Shown one piece after another: positions 47,216 to 56,717 of a stretch of DNA of 64,000 nt. The notes below the pieces were generated by a model, which was not told the DNA's origin, made no database searches, and worked only from the letters and a program-made list of their open reading frames with translations. The stretch's first letter is position 1, and every line of letters begins with the position of its first letter. This stretch comes from Lacticaseibacillus mingshuiensis (GTDB lineage Bacteria; Bacillota; Bacilli; Lactobacillales; Lactobacillaceae), in NCBI RefSeq assembly GCF_016861785.1, contig NZ_BOLS01000007.1:62001-126000 (forward strand). Direction: 5' to 3'. A program made the translations under genes and the position numbers.

Positions 47216-47977
47216 TCAGCGCAGCTGGAGATCTTCGTTGTAGTAGCGCGGATACGCGAGGTAACAGGCGATCACACTGCCGAGGCTGGTGGCCGCCAGC
47301 AGCATGAAGGTCACCATGATCTGATACATGATTGCCTTGGTCGGGTCGACGCCGGCGAAGATCAGACCGGACATCATTCCAGGTAGGGAGACCAGGCCAA
47401 CTGTTTTCGCCGAATCGATGGTCGGCGACATGCCGGTCCGAATCGCTTCGCGGACGATGCCGATTGAGGCCTGCTTGAGGGTTGCGCCGAGTGCGAGCCG
47501 CTCGAGCACGGCCTGCCGTTGATCATGGAAGCTGGTGTTCATATTGCGGTAACACAGCCCGATCGCGACCATGGCGTTGGAGGCGATCATGCCCGAGATC
47601 GGCACGATCTGCGACGGCGTGAATTTCACCGCATGCGCCAGGACCAGCAGCACGATCGTCACGCCGGTCGCCACGGTGATCGCCAGCAGACTGATCGCAA
47701 ACGCGTGCGGAATCCCGTTGGCGCGTTTGCGAGCGTTGAGTGCAGCGTTGAAGATGATGATCGCCATCATTAAAAAGGTGAGTGGCGCGCGGTCGACTTT
47801 GATAATGTAGGTCAGCACGTACCCGACGACGGTGAGCTGAATCACCGCGCGCACGACGCCGACCAGCATCTCTTTTTCCAGGCCGATCTTTTCGTGAAAA
47901 TTGATGATGAGCGCGATGGCGACCAGCGCGACCGCAAATAGCAAAGCGGTGGGGGAAACGATCAGATCATTTGTCAC
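47216..47977 (-). CDS. fetB: FetB/YbbM family ABC permease (UPF0014)
   Basis: 253 residues, seven to eight helices; VRAVIQLTVVGYVLTYI and the cytoplasmic ERLALGATLKQASIGIVREAIRTGMSPTIDSAKTVGLVSLPGMMSG segment are typical of UPF0014. In E. coli FetAB exports iron and protects against oxidative stress; that role here is inferred. Starts at GTG 47977, nine bases after AGGAGG, overlapping the end of the ATPase gene by 11 bases. Confidence 0.92.
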   Translation of the reverse strand: MTNDLIVSPTALLFAVALVAIALIINFHEKIGLEKEMLVGVVRAVIQLTVVGYVLTYIIKVDRAPLTFLMMAIIIFNAALNARKRANGIPHAFAISLLAITVATGVTIVLLVLAHAVKFTPSQIVPISGMIASNAMVAIGLCYRNMNTSFHDQRQAVLERLALGATLKQASIGIVREAIRTGMSPTIDSAKTVGLVSLPGMMSGLIFAGVDPTKAIMYQIMVTFMLLAATSLGSVIACYLAYPRYYNEDLQLR

Positions 47978-48626
47978 GGCGAATGGCCTCCTTGTCCAGT
48001 GTGCCGTCGCGCAGCGCAAGTAGGTCATGCGCCACTGCGATCTCGCCTTCGTCATGGGTGACGGCGATCACGGTCATGCCGTTGCGGTTGCCGGCTTCGA
48101 TCAGCTGATGGACGATGGCCTTGGTGTCGTGATCCAGGCCGGTCGTGACCTCGTCGAGCAGCAGCACTTTTGGCGGAAAAAGCAGATTACGGATCAAGGC
48201 GACCCGCTGTTTTTCCCCGCCGGACAGCTCGGTGATCGGCTTGTCCAGCATCTCGGCAGGCAGATCGACATCGCTCAGTGCCGCAAGCGCCTTGGCCGCA
48301 TCGAAGGGCCGGCTGCGGAGCTCGAACGGAAACGCGAGGTTGTCGCGGACTGTTTCGCCAAAGAGACTGGGCTGCTGAAAACAGTAGGAGACTTCGCGGC
48401 GATAGGCGATCTTGTCAAAACTGCTTTGCGGTCGATCTAAGTAGGTGATGGTGCCAGCGGTGGGCGTCAGAAGAGTCGCCAAAAGCCGCAAGACGGTGCT
48501 TTTGCCCGCCCCGGATGGCCCGACGATCGTTAAATACGCCCCAGGTTCCACGGTGAAGGAAATATCATGTAAAATTGGGCGGTCGCCGACGGTCAAGCCG
48601 ACATCCCGCAGATCAAAGACTGCCAT
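47967..48626 (-). CDS. fetA: FetA/YbbL family ABC ATPase
   Basis: 219 residues: Walker A GPSGAGKS, signature LSGGEKQRVALIRNL, Walker B VLLLDEVTTGLD, H-loop VTHDEGE. Partner of the UPF0014 permease. The ATG follows GAGGTG. The pair is one of the insertions between ispE and purR. Confidence 0.93.
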   Translation of the reverse strand: MAVFDLRDVGLTVGDRPILHDISFTVEPGAYLTIVGPSGAGKSTVLRLLATLLTPTAGTITYLDRPQSSFDKIAYRREVSYCFQQPSLFGETVRDNLAFPFELRSRPFDAAKALAALSDVDLPAEMLDKPITELSGGEKQRVALIRNLLFPPKVLLLDEVTTGLDHDTKAIVHQLIEAGNRNGMTVIAVTHDEGEIAVAHDLLALRDGTLDKEAIRRDK

Positions 48627-48718
48627 GTGCGCACCTCGTATTCATTACTTTATAATCATTCTAAACAATGTGCGATGAGAACGCTAGCATTCTTCTTATT
48701 TCCTTAATTTATGCGAGG

Positions 48719-48730
48719 GAAACGAACAAT
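48719..48730 (+). promoter_or_regulatory. candidate PurBox upstream of purR
   Basis: GAAACGAACAAT agrees with the core of the PurR-binding consensus AWWWCCGAACWWT except at the first C. A TATAAT -10 box follows at 48777-48782. Suggests autoregulation by PurR. Confidence 0.45.
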
Positions 48731-48845
48731 CAAAACAGATGTGAGAAAATATCTAGGAATTTGCAAACAAATCCCGTATAATTGGGAAGATTAAATCACC
48801 TTGTGTTGTGATAATCCAAATATTCGGAGTTAAGGAGACTTCATT

Positions 48846-49694
48846 ATGAAAGTTCGTCGCAGCGATCGGCTGATCGACATGACCCGTTACTTACTCGAGC
48901 GCCCCCATACCCTGGTGCCGCTGACCTATTTTTCCCGGCGTTATGACAGCGCCAAGTCCTCGATCTCAGAGGACCTTGCAATCGTCCGCCGTGTGTTTGC
49001 CCAGCGCCAGACCGGCCTGCTTGAAACGGTGCCCGGTGCCGCTGGTGGGGTGCGCTACATCCCAATGGCCGGCAAGGAAGAAGCCGAAGCATTCGTGACT
49101 GGCATGGCCAAGCGCCTGTCCGAAACGGATCGTCTTTTGCCAGGCGGTTACGTGTACCTGTCTGATCTGCTCGGCACGCCAGAAGTCTTGCGCGAGATCG
49201 GCCGGCTGATCGCCACGCAATACGTGGACCAGCATGTTGACGCCGTGATGACCGTCGCCACCAAGGGTATTCCGATCGCGCAAAGCGTCAGTCAGTACCT
49301 CAACGTGCCGTTTGTGATCGTGCGGCGCGATAGCAAGATCACCGAGGGCTCGACCGTTTCCGTCAATTACGTGTCCGCCAGCAGTGCCCGCATCGAGAAA
49401 ATGGAGCTGTCTAAGCGCAGTTTGCCGGCGAACTCCGGGGTCTTGATCGTCGACGATTTCATGAAGGGCGGCGGCACCGTTAACGGGATGCGCAGCTTGA
49501 TCGAGGAATTTGATGCGAAGCTCGTCGGCATTTCCGTCTTCGCCGAGGGCAACTTCTCGGGCGACCGGATGGTATCCGATTACACCAGCATCATTCGCGT
49601 CGATGAAGTGGACACTAAGGCCAACACGTTGCATGCCATTCCGGGCAATTATCTGGCGAAAAATGCGGCGCACTTCGACCATTTTAAAGCGTAA
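48846..49694 (+). CDS. purR: purine operon regulator PurR
   Basis: 282 residues: N-terminal winged helix (RSDRLIDMTRYLLERPHTLVPL ... SAKSSISEDLAIVRR) and a PRTase-like domain with the PRPP loop VLIVDDFMKGGGTV. Binds PRPP as inducer signal and controls purine genes. The start has GGAG about nine bases upstream. Canonically followed by glmU; here a VanZ/RDD gene is inserted, coupled by a TAATG overlap. Confidence 0.96.
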   Translation: MKVRRSDRLIDMTRYLLERPHTLVPLTYFSRRYDSAKSSISEDLAIVRRVFAQRQTGLLETVPGAAGGVRYIPMAGKEEAEAFVTGMAKRLSETDRLLPGGYVYLSDLLGTPEVLREIGRLIATQYVDQHVDAVMTVATKGIPIAQSVSQYLNVPFVIVRRDSKITEGSTVSVNYVSASSARIEKMELSKRSLPANSGVLIVDDFMKGGGTVNGMRSLIEEFDAKLVGISVFAEGNFSGDRMVSDYTSIIRVDEVDTKANTLHAIPGNYLAKNAAHFDHFKA

Positions 49695-50860
49695 TGAGTA
49701 CCTATCTGTTTCCGGTGAAAATGGCGCTGATGCTCTTTCCGTTTTTGGCGCTGGTCCTCGCCTTGCCAGTTTTTGTCGGCCAATATCGCCGCTACGGCAG
49801 TTTCGTGTTTTGGCGGGCAGTCGTGATCTACACTTTCATCTTCTATTTGCTGACGGCGTATTTCATGGTGATCTTGCCGCTGCCGACCGTGGCCAGTGTG
49901 GCAAAAATGACCGGACCGACCTATAACCTGGTGCCATTCAAGGTGGTCAGTGACTTTTTCAAGCAGACCGTGTTCGTCTTGAGCGATCCGGCCACGTGGC
50001 TTGCAGCCTTGAAGCAAAACGTGGTAATTCAGCCGCTGTTTAATCTGCTATTGACCTTGCCGTTTGGCGTCTACCTGCGCTATTACTTCAAGCGGTCCTT
50101 GAAGCAGGTGCTCCTGTTGTCGTTCGGGCTCAGTCTGTTTTTCGAATTGACCCAATTGACCGGGCTGTACGGCATCTACCCACGGCCGTATCGGTTGTTT
50201 GACGTGGATGACCTGATGCTGAATTCACTGGGCGGGCTGCTGGGCGGCTTGCTGGCGCCGGCGTTGATGCGGCTTTTTCCCACCCGTGAGCAAATGGACG
50301 CGAAAGCCTATGAACGCGGGCAGCGCGTCACCTTCACCCGGCGCCTCGTCGCGTTTTTGATCGACAACGTCATCGCGGTCGGCCTTTTCACGATGGTGGT
50401 GGGGCTGGTCGCGCAACTGCTGCATGTAACGGCTTTCGTCGACGCCTCGGGGCTGGGCAATACCATTCCCCAGCTGATGGTTTTCCTGTTCTGGCCGGCA
50501 GTGGCAGGCGGGCAGACCTTGGGTAAAAAATTGGTCCGCATCCGCATCGTTAAACGCGATGGCGCTGCGTGCGGCTTTTGGCGGCTGGCGTGGCGCGAAT
50601 TTTTGCTCTACGGCGTCGCGTATTGGGCGCTGCGCGGGCTGATCTGGAGCACCACCGAACTATTTTCCAAAATGCATCAGACGCCGGTCGATTGGCTGTT
50701 GTTTGGCCTGACGCTGGGCGCGACGCTGTTTTTCCTGGTAGATATTCTGGTGGTCGGGCTGCGGCGCACGCGGGCCTTTCACGATGTGTGGGCCGGCACG
50801 ACGCAGATCAGCACGGTCGAGCGGCCGGTTGAAACTGAGTCGGGGTCTTCCGCCAAATAA
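49694..50860 (+). CDS. VanZ-RDD fusion membrane protein
   Basis: 388 residues with two membrane domains. About 1-200 is VanZ-like (MFPFLALVLALPVF..., LLLTLPFGVYLRYYFKRSLKQVLLLSFGLSLFFELTQL, RLFDVDDLMLNSLGGLLGG). About 210-375 is an RDD domain (VTFTRRLVAFLIDNVIA, AGGQTLGKKLVRIRI, RRTRAFHDVWAGT). VanZ relatives give low-level glycopeptide tolerance by an unknown mechanism. No clear ribosome site, so it depends on translation of purR. Confidence 0.92.
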   Translation: MSTYLFPVKMALMLFPFLALVLALPVFVGQYRRYGSFVFWRAVVIYTFIFYLLTAYFMVILPLPTVASVAKMTGPTYNLVPFKVVSDFFKQTVFVLSDPATWLAALKQNVVIQPLFNLLLTLPFGVYLRYYFKRSLKQVLLLSFGLSLFFELTQLTGLYGIYPRPYRLFDVDDLMLNSLGGLLGGLLAPALMRLFPTREQMDAKAYERGQRVTFTRRLVAFLIDNVIAVGLFTMVVGLVAQLLHVTAFVDASGLGNTIPQLMVFLFWPAVAGGQTLGKKLVRIRIVKRDGAACGFWRLAWREFLLYGVAYWALRGLIWSTTELFSKMHQTPVDWLLFGLTLGATLFFLVDILVVGLRRTRAFHDVWAGTTQISTVERPVETESGSSAK

Positions 50861-50874
50861 ATGTCTCGCACAAG

Positions 50875-50901
50875 TAGCTCGGCCAGACGCCGGGCTATTT
50901 T
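50875..50901 (+). terminator. terminator after VanZ-RDD gene
   Basis: TAGCTCGGC (50875-50883) pairs with GCCGGGCTA (50889-50897), one wobble pair, then TTTT. Confidence 0.75.
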
Positions 50902-50931
50902 GTATTGGTCTACACCGGAAAACGCCGTGTG

Positions 50932-50960
50932 TTGCGATTTTCGGCCAGCTGGGCTATGAT
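50932..50960 (+). promoter_or_regulatory. glmU promoter
   Basis: TTGCGA and TATGAT with a 17-base spacer, 32 bases before the glmU start. Confidence 0.75.
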
Positions 50961-50992
50961 GAAAACGAGTTTTCAGATGGGAGCGTTTTGGA

Positions 50993-52381
50993 ATGGCAGG
51001 GAAATACACGATCATCCTCGCAGCCGGCAAAGGCACGCGGATGAAGAGCAAATTATACAAAGTGCTGCATCCCGTATGCGGCAAGCCGATGGTGGATCAC
51101 GTCTTGACGGCAATCGAAAAGACGCAGCCGGACAAGGTCGTGACGATCGTTGGCCACGGCGCCGAGGCAGTCGAGGAAACGCTGGGCGACCGCTCGGAAT
51201 ATGTCGTTCAGGAATCACAGTTGGGCACCGGCCACGCTGTTTTGCAGGCGGAACCGCTGCTCGGCGACAAAACGGGGATGACGCTGATCGCAAGTGGCGA
51301 CACGCCGCTTTTGACCGCCACCACTTTTGAAAAATTATTCGCCTACCATAAAGATAAGGGCGCCAAGGCCACTATTTTGACCGCGACCGCCCCGGATCCG
51401 ACCGGTTATGGCCGCATCGTGCGCAACGACCTCGGCATTGTCGAGAAGATCGTTGAGCAAAAAGATGCGAGCTTGGAAGAGGCGCGGATCACCGAGATCA
51501 ATACCGGCGTCTATTGTTTTGACAATCAGGCGCTGTTCGAGGCGCTGCACAAGGTCACGAACCATAACGCGCAAGGCGAATATTACCTGACCGACGTGAT
51601 CGAGATCTTGAAAAAAGAAGGCGCGATCGTGGCCGCTTACAAGATGGCCAACTTCGAGGAGTCGATGGGCGTCAATGACCGCATCGCCTTGGCCGCCGCG
51701 ACGAAGGTGATGCAGCAGCGCATCAACACGCGTCACATGCAAGACGGTGTCACGTTGATCGACCCGGCCACCACATACATCGACACGGATGTCCAGATCG
51801 GCAGCGACACCGTGATCGAGCCGAGCGTCAGCCTCAAAGGGCACACGGTGATCGGGGAGGATTGCGTGATCGGCACACATTCCGAGCTGATCGACGCCAC
51901 TCTAGAAGACAATGTCCACGTGGTTTCCTCAACGATCGAGCACGCGGTGATGCATAGCGGCTCCGACATCGGTCCGAATTCCCATCTGCGGCCGAAAGCG
52001 GAGATTGGCGAAAATGCGCATCTGGGCAATTTTGTTGAGATCAAAAACGCGACGATCGGCGCCCGCACCAAGGTTGGTCATCTGACTTATGTCGGCGATG
52101 CGACCCTGGGCACGGATATCAACGTGGGCTGCGGCGTGGTCTTCGTCAACTATGACGGCGTGCAAAAGTTCCACACCACGATCGGCGACAAGAGTTTCAT
52201 CGGCTCAAACTCTAACATCATCGCCCCGGTCAACATGGCGGATCACAGCTTCATCGCCGCCGGGTCCACGATCACCGACGACATTCCCAAGCACGCGATG
52301 GCGATCGCCCGCGCGCGGCAAACCAACAAACCCGACTTTTGGCAGCGCCTGCCGCTGGCCAACTCGAAGGATTGGGATTAA
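50993..52381 (+). CDS. glmU: bifunctional GlcNAc-1-P uridyltransferase / GlcN-1-P acetyltransferase
   Basis: 462 residues, makes UDP-GlcNAc for the cell wall. An N-terminal nucleotidyltransferase ([35 protein letters not shown]) is followed by a C-terminal left-handed beta-helix of hexapeptide repeats (from about residue 250) ending in the acetyltransferase site [20 protein letters not shown]. Full length. GGGAG nine bases before the ATG. In most relatives prs follows; here 7.3 kb intervene. Confidence 0.97.
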   Translation: MAGKYTIILAAGKGTRMKSKLYKVLHPVCGKPMVDHVLTAIEKTQPDKVVTIVGHGAEAVEETLGDRSEYVVQESQLGTGHAVLQAEPLLGDKTGMTLIASGDTPLLTATTFEKLFAYHKDKGAKATILTATAPDPTGYGRIVRNDLGIVEKIVEQKDASLEEARITEINTGVYCFDNQALFEALHKVTNHNAQGEYYLTDVIEILKKEGAIVAAYKMANFEESMGVNDRIALAAATKVMQQRINTRHMQDGVTLIDPATTYIDTDVQIGSDTVIEPSVSLKGHTVIGEDCVIGTHSELIDATLEDNVHVVSSTIEHAVMHSGSDIGPNSHLRPKAEIGENAHLGNFVEIKNATIGARTKVGHLTYVGDATLGTDINVGCGVVFVNYDGVQKFHTTIGDKSFIGSNSNIIAPVNMADHSFIAAGSTITDDIPKHAMAIARARQTNKPDFWQRLPLANSKDWD

Positions 52382-52398
52382 CTGAATTGAAATGGAAG

Positions 52399-52429
52399 AG
52401 GCTGGCGCTGCAAGGTGCTGGCCTTTTTG
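52399..52429 (+). terminator. terminator after glmU
   Basis: AGGCTGGCGC (52399-52408) pairs with GTGCTGGCCT (52415-52424) using G-T pairs, then TTTTTG. Confidence 0.75.
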
Positions 52430-52439
52430 TTTTGGGGTT

Positions 52440-53860
52440 TGGGGCGCGGGGAAAGCGTGGAAAAGTAATGTGATGGCGTCACACCAGTTTCTGGGGGTGG
52501 AGGTCGGAAGCCGTCAAACTTGCGTACCCCCGGCATGTGGATGTCGCGATATCGCCTCACAAGATGTCGATCAGCGGACTCCGGGTATGCGCTTTTCAGA
52601 TTCTCGGGGCGTGCCAGGACAAACTCGTGTGACAGCATCACACCAATGTTGAAGCCGGCCTCTGGGCGTGCGAATTCAGCAGGACTCTCGGTCCGCGAAT
52701 ATCGAGATTTTTGCAAAAAGCGGAACAATTCGCGGACCAGGAGTCCACCGCGCGACCCCGGTATGCAGCTAGTCAGTTATGTGACGGCATCACACAAATA
52801 TCGACGCCGACTCGGGGGGGTGCGGAATTCAGATGGACTCCCGGTCCGCAAATGTCGAGATTTTTGACAAAAGCGGAACAATTCGCGGACCGGGAGTCCA
52901 AGGGCACCACCACGCCCACAGTATGCATTTATCAAGTTGTGTGATGGCGTCACAAAAGGTCAAACGATTCTTCCGAGGGCGTGCTCATACATCCGCGTAC
53001 TCCCGGTATGCGACTTTCAGATTCTTGGGGTGCCAGGACAAACTTGTGTGATGGCGTCACAAAAGTTCAAAAAGATTTTTCCGGGCACCCCCACATTCGC
53101 GTACCCCGGGTATGCGTATTTGGCGATATCGCTTTAAAAGATGTCGATCGACATACTCCCGGTATGCGACTTTCAGATTCTCGATGTCCCAGCACGAACT
53201 CGTGTGACGGCATCACACCAATATCGAGGCCCTTTTGTGGGGCGTGCGCGGGAACGCGTTCAAACTAATGTGATGCCATCACATTAGTTGTCGGCGAAAG
53301 TTCTTGGGCGTCCAAATCCGTGAACCCCCGGTATGCCTATAAACATCTTTTGCCAACAAATCACGACATTCGCATCCCCTGAGTCCGCGAGTTTATGTTT
53401 TTTTGACATTGCTATAGTCGCGGACTAAGCGCCAGACGAGCTCTCCCTGACCCAGACACGAGGCTTTGTGTTGGTGTGATGCGGTCACATTACTTTCTCC
53501 ATTTCCTGGGAGGGCGCAGCATACCGTGAGTACGCTGATTTGCCGATTTCAAAGGATGCCAACAACATCCGCATACCGGAAGTGGCGAGTCAGATGCCCA
53601 CCCAGTAGACCGCTTTTAACTAGTGGGATGCCATCACATTAGTTGTTAGCACGACCGCCCAATTCTCCAATCGTGGGCCCTGAGTCCGCAAATTCCGGGT
53701 CTTCGGTTCAATATTTTCATATTCGCAGACCCTGAACCCATGAAAGATCCGCCAACCCAGGGGCGTGCGCTTTGAGGTTGGTGGGATGTCATCACATTAG
53801 TTGTCACACCCATCCCCGAGCCAAGGAATTTGTGGGATGCCATCACATTGACCGTCACGC
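52440..53860. repeat. palindrome array B, composite cassettes with hairpins
   Basis: A gene-free stretch of about 1.4 kb. Palindromes start at 52469, 52628, 52780, 52940, 53047, 53203, 53269, 53475, 53624, 53782 and 53833. Hairpins: type I at 52522-52591 (70 bp) and 53099-53168 (70), degenerate at about 53320-53388 and 53519-53587; type II at 52682-52746 (65), 52835-52899 (65) and 53675-53739 (65). Most spacings are 149-160; the 107-bp unit from 52940 carries one arm only (52995-53012). Linkers share GGGCGTGC and CTTTCAGATTCT-like blocks. Confidence 0.9.
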
Positions 53861-53890
53861 AAAAAAGAGACAAAACGGCTGTCTTGTCCC
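53861..53890 (-). terminator. terminator of the acetyltransferase gene
   Basis: GGGACAA and TTGTCTC pair on the minus strand (53867-53890), followed by a T run (AAAAAA at 53861-53866 on the plus strand). Confidence 0.7.
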
Positions 53891-53913
53891 AGAATAATTT
53901 GTCTTAACTGATA

Positions 53914-54537
53914 TTACTTCTGATCCGCAAACATATCAGGATCGATCCGCCGGTCTTTAAAATAAAATTCCCGGTCGTGGTCATTGATTGGGCGGACGAC
54001 TTGGCACGGATCGCCGAATGCGACGACATTACTTGGCAGATCTTTGGTCACGATGCTGCCTGCGCCGACGACGACATTATCGCCGATCGTGACGCCAGGC
54101 AAAATGATGACGCCGGCGCCGAACCAGCAATTTTCGCCGATCACCACTGGCGCATTGTATTGGTAACCTTGGGCGCGGAGCTCTGGCAGAAGTGGGTGGC
54201 CGGCCGTGGCAATTGTCACATTCGGCCCAAACATTGTGTGACTGCCGACGGTGATGTAGGTGTCATCCACCATCGTCAAGTTGAAATTGGCGTAGACCGC
54301 ATCGCCAAACCGCACATGGTAGCCACCAAAGTTTGCGTGCAGCGGCGGTTCGATGTAGCAATTCTCCCCCATCTTGGCGAACATGTCATGAAGCATGGCG
54401 TCGCGTTTTGCCGATTCGCTGGGCCGTGTCTGATTAAAATCGTAAAGTTTTTCGAGACACTGTTGTTGCACCGCACTGATCTCGGGATCGCCCGGGTTAT
54501 ACAGATCTCCGGAGTGCATTTTCTCTTTGTCGTTCAT
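53914..54537 (-). CDS. sugar O-acetyltransferase (LacA/Maa family)
   Basis: 207 residues: an N-terminal Mac domain (MHSGDLYNPGDPEISAVQQQ) and hexapeptide left-handed beta-helix (PPLHANFGGYHVRFGDAVYANFN, catalytic histidine in TAGHPL, GENCWFGAGVIILPGVTIGDNVVVGAGSIVTKD). Transfers acetyl from acetyl-CoA to a sugar such as maltose or a galactoside. The ATG follows GAAGGGAG. Single gene lying between palindrome arrays. Confidence 0.95.
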   Translation of the reverse strand: MNDKEKMHSGDLYNPGDPEISAVQQQCLEKLYDFNQTRPSESAKRDAMLHDMFAKMGENCYIEPPLHANFGGYHVRFGDAVYANFNLTMVDDTYITVGSHTMFGPNVTIATAGHPLLPELRAQGYQYNAPVVIGENCWFGAGVIILPGVTIGDNVVVGAGSIVTKDLPSNVVAFGDPCQVVRPINDHDREFYFKDRRIDPDMFADQK

Positions 54538-55246
54538 CTGGCGTTCTCCCTTCGCACTATCTCGCTCCAGTATATCGAGGTATTCGCGTGACTTCTATTT
54601 TCAAAAGGCGCGCGATATAGGCTTTTTGTTTCCTGACGCATGCTAGATCGACTCAAGCGACTGACGATTTCGGGCGCGTCATCGCATAGGGATACCGTCT
54701 TTTTCTGTCAAAAAAGGGTTGTCTGAAACGTTGATGGACCGGCTTTCTTGTTCTGGTGGATGGCCGTCATTGGGACGAAAAGGCGTTGTGACAGCTTTTG
54801 TACTAGTTAGATCATCCCGCGAGATTTGCGCTGTGTTGTGATTTCGTGGGTAGTTGCCCATGTTTTCGACGAACGCGACGTCCTATTGCGTGATAGCCGC
54901 TTGCGCACGAATCATATCCTACCGTCATACGTGAGAAGTTGTGTGATAGCGTCACACCAGTTTCGCACTTTCATGCGAGGGCGTGCGGCCGCATACTCTG
55001 AGTACGCGGAGTTGCATTTCGATGGCTTCAATCGCGATATTTGCATACTCGGGGTACGCAGAGCGGAAACTGGTATGGCGGCCAACGTCCTGTCGTGCAA
55101 TCTCTGAGATTGCGAATGCGGAAATTTGTTGCGAAAAAGGGCAAATTGACAATCTCAGAGATCGCGGCTCTCGCGCGGCCACGGAGAGCGACTAGCGGAT
55201 AGGTGTGATGGGGTCACATTATTTTCAACAACGCCTAGCGGGGCAA
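54538..55246. repeat. palindrome array C
   Basis: A gene-free region. Palindromes at 54942-54956 (TGTGATAGCGTCACA) and 55204-55218 (TGTGATGGGGTCACA). Between them are two hairpins of the cassette kind: 54991-55059 (69 bp, arms GCATACTCTGAGTACGC and GCATACTCGGGGTACGC) and 55097-55166 (70 bp, arms built on AATCTCTGAGATT). Bases 54538-54930 show nothing identifiable. Confidence 0.8.
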
Positions 55247-55288
55247 CAAAAATGGCTTGGCCCCTGTGAAATGCAGGCATCAAGCCAT
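55247..55288 (-). terminator. terminator of the two-gene module
   Basis: On the minus strand ATGGCTTG and CAAGCCAT (55252-55259 with 55281-55288) form a perfect stem followed by TTTTTG. Confidence 0.75.
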
Positions 55289-55347
55289 GACGGCTGAATT
55301 CAAAATAAAAATTGTCACGCTTTCCTGGCACACGCACTCGTGAGCGT

Positions 55348-55545
55348 TTAATCTGCGGTCTTTCCTAAAAAGGTAACGACTCTTGCGGCGAGATAGACCA
55401 CTATGGCAATGATGAGAGCTTGCCAAACAACATTTATTTGTAGATGCCCAACGATGAGTACTGTATTAGCAGCGGCAAGCCCGACAAAAACCCCTTGGAT
55501 ATTTCTACTTCTAAACGTTTTCTTCATCCCTTGGATAGCAATCAC
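55348..55545 (-). CDS. small two-helix membrane protein (module partner)
   Basis: 65 residues (or 59 from ATG 55527): a basic start (MKKTFRSRN), then two hydrophobic segments (GVFVGLAAANTVLIVG and VVWQALIIAIVVYLAARVV). The GTG at 55545 overlaps the stop of the upstream gene, indicating coupled translation. No family recognised. AT-richer than the backbone. Confidence 0.65.
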   Translation of the reverse strand: MIAIQGMKKTFRSRNIQGVFVGLAAANTVLIVGHLQINVVWQALIIAIVVYLAARVVTFLGKTAD

Positions 55546-56456
55546 GACTTGCTATTCTCAGCAGGATCTTCAAAGTCCAGCTCGATCTCTCGAGAGCCTT
55601 TGCGGTGTTCTAGCACTTTTTCGATAATATGCTCCGCGGTAATGTTGCCGCCTTCCGTCATAGTTTGGATGGTCCGCATCCGAACCCTAAGACTATCTGT
55701 GGAGCCAAATTGCACTTCATTTTTTCTAACATTGGTCAGAAAATCGGTATCTGCGATCTTTGCAAAGAACTGACTACTGCCATCAGAAAATTTCCATTTT
55801 CCATGCTCAAACGCGACACTCACCAACTGTAAATAGACTTCAGAAGTCGAGGATTGTAATTCTTCACTCTTGGCAACCGGGCTATCAAAATCATCAGCTT
55901 CTGAGGACGCAATCGACACCGCGATGTTCTTTGTTGATGAAAACTCGATTAAATCCACCCCGGATCGTTTTAGAGGGCGCACTGTTTGTTCGATCGACTT
56001 TCGGACTTCGAGATCTTGAAAGGCTCTAAGATGTGAGGCAGGCACAGTCAGCGATGTGTCATCGTCAAGGTGCAACGTCACTTGACCATCTTGGTTTTTG
56101 ATAACACTTCTTATCTTGTGGCCGAACATTTTCTTGATCAGCTGAACCACACCGGAAAAAATACTAATATAGCCAGTCAGGTTGATAAAGGCCGTTGAAT
56201 TTTCACCGTTTAATAAATCAGCGGCGTATCGAATGAAATCTGACCCATTTGCAATCAGAAAGTCAACGACGAACGAGCCGCGCGACGTTGCCTGAATGTC
56301 GATGGATATCGGGTCGCCTGAAGGGTCTTCAATTTCTCGGATAGCCTGTATTGCATTCGACAGGCCAAGCAGCGCGGGGGCTAAATCAGTGATCGGCATG
56401 CGCCCATCATTTAGGGCGGGGCCTGAATAGTGGACCGTCAAATCGACTTTTGCCAT
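55542..56456 (-). CDS. uncharacterised protein (YSGPALNDGRM-type family)
   Basis: 304-residue protein that begins with VHYSGPALNDGRMPITDLAPALLGLSNAI, a start I recall from widespread uncharacterised proteins; no function is assigned. Next comes an N-terminal domain (SIDIQATSRGSFVVDFLIANG), a hydrophobic stretch around ISIFSGVVQLIKKMFGHKIR that may be a helical hairpin or membrane-associated, then two mixed alpha/beta parts (GQVTLHLDDDTSLTVPASHL; FEHGKWKFSDGSSQFFAKIADTDFL). Acidic C-terminus. Base composition is clearly AT-richer than neighbours, suggesting acquisition. Paired with the small membrane protein. Confidence 0.72.
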   Translation of the reverse strand: MAKVDLTVHYSGPALNDGRMPITDLAPALLGLSNAIQAIREIEDPSGDPISIDIQATSRGSFVVDFLIANGSDFIRYAADLLNGENSTAFINLTGYISIFSGVVQLIKKMFGHKIRSVIKNQDGQVTLHLDDDTSLTVPASHLRAFQDLEVRKSIEQTVRPLKRSGVDLIEFSSTKNIAVSIASSEADDFDSPVAKSEELQSSTSEVYLQLVSVAFEHGKWKFSDGSSQFFAKIADTDFLTNVRKNEVQFGSTDSLRVRMRTIQTMTEGGNITAEHIIEKVLEHRKGSREIELDFEDPAENSKS

Positions 56457-56525
56457 GGCTTCCTCCTCCTGTGCTATAAATTTTGAACGCTATCCCAATT
56501 TTCGTCAAGCGTGAGCGCATAAAAA

Positions 56526-56668
56526 GGAAGTGGGACAAATGTCGGTCTTGGGTCCGACAGGTAAGTGTTCCAAGCGCCGGGTCCGAACTTTGGACCAGGT
56601 GATTGGGACCTTAGCTGCTCGGACTCGGACATTTGTCCCACGACACTGCTGTAACATTAGTGCACTAT
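56526..56668 (+). repeat. 143-bp dispersed repeat (family 3), copy 2
   Basis: Terminal inverted repeats GTGGGACAAATGTC (56529-56542) and GACATTTGTCCCAC (56627-56640). Relative to copy 1 at 25840 the arms differ by a paired change (A-T here, C-G there). Confidence 0.8.
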
Positions 56669-56670
56669 AC

Positions 56671-56706
56671 AGGAACTGGGACAAAACAAAAGTTTTGTCC
56701 CAGTTC
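56671..56706 (-). terminator. perfect 16-bp hairpin, terminator of the rgg-like pair
   Basis: GGAACTGGGACAAAAC (56671-56686), loop AAAA, then the exact complement to 56706. It directly follows the minus-strand regulator gene. Confidence 0.8.
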
Positions 56707-56717
56707 CGCCACGCCTC

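Noticed and set aside
52392-53268. Short frames with repeated GMRLSDSRG-like peptides
   Set aside because: They arise from the repeated non-coding hairpin cassettes, change frame from unit to unit and lack ribosome sites.
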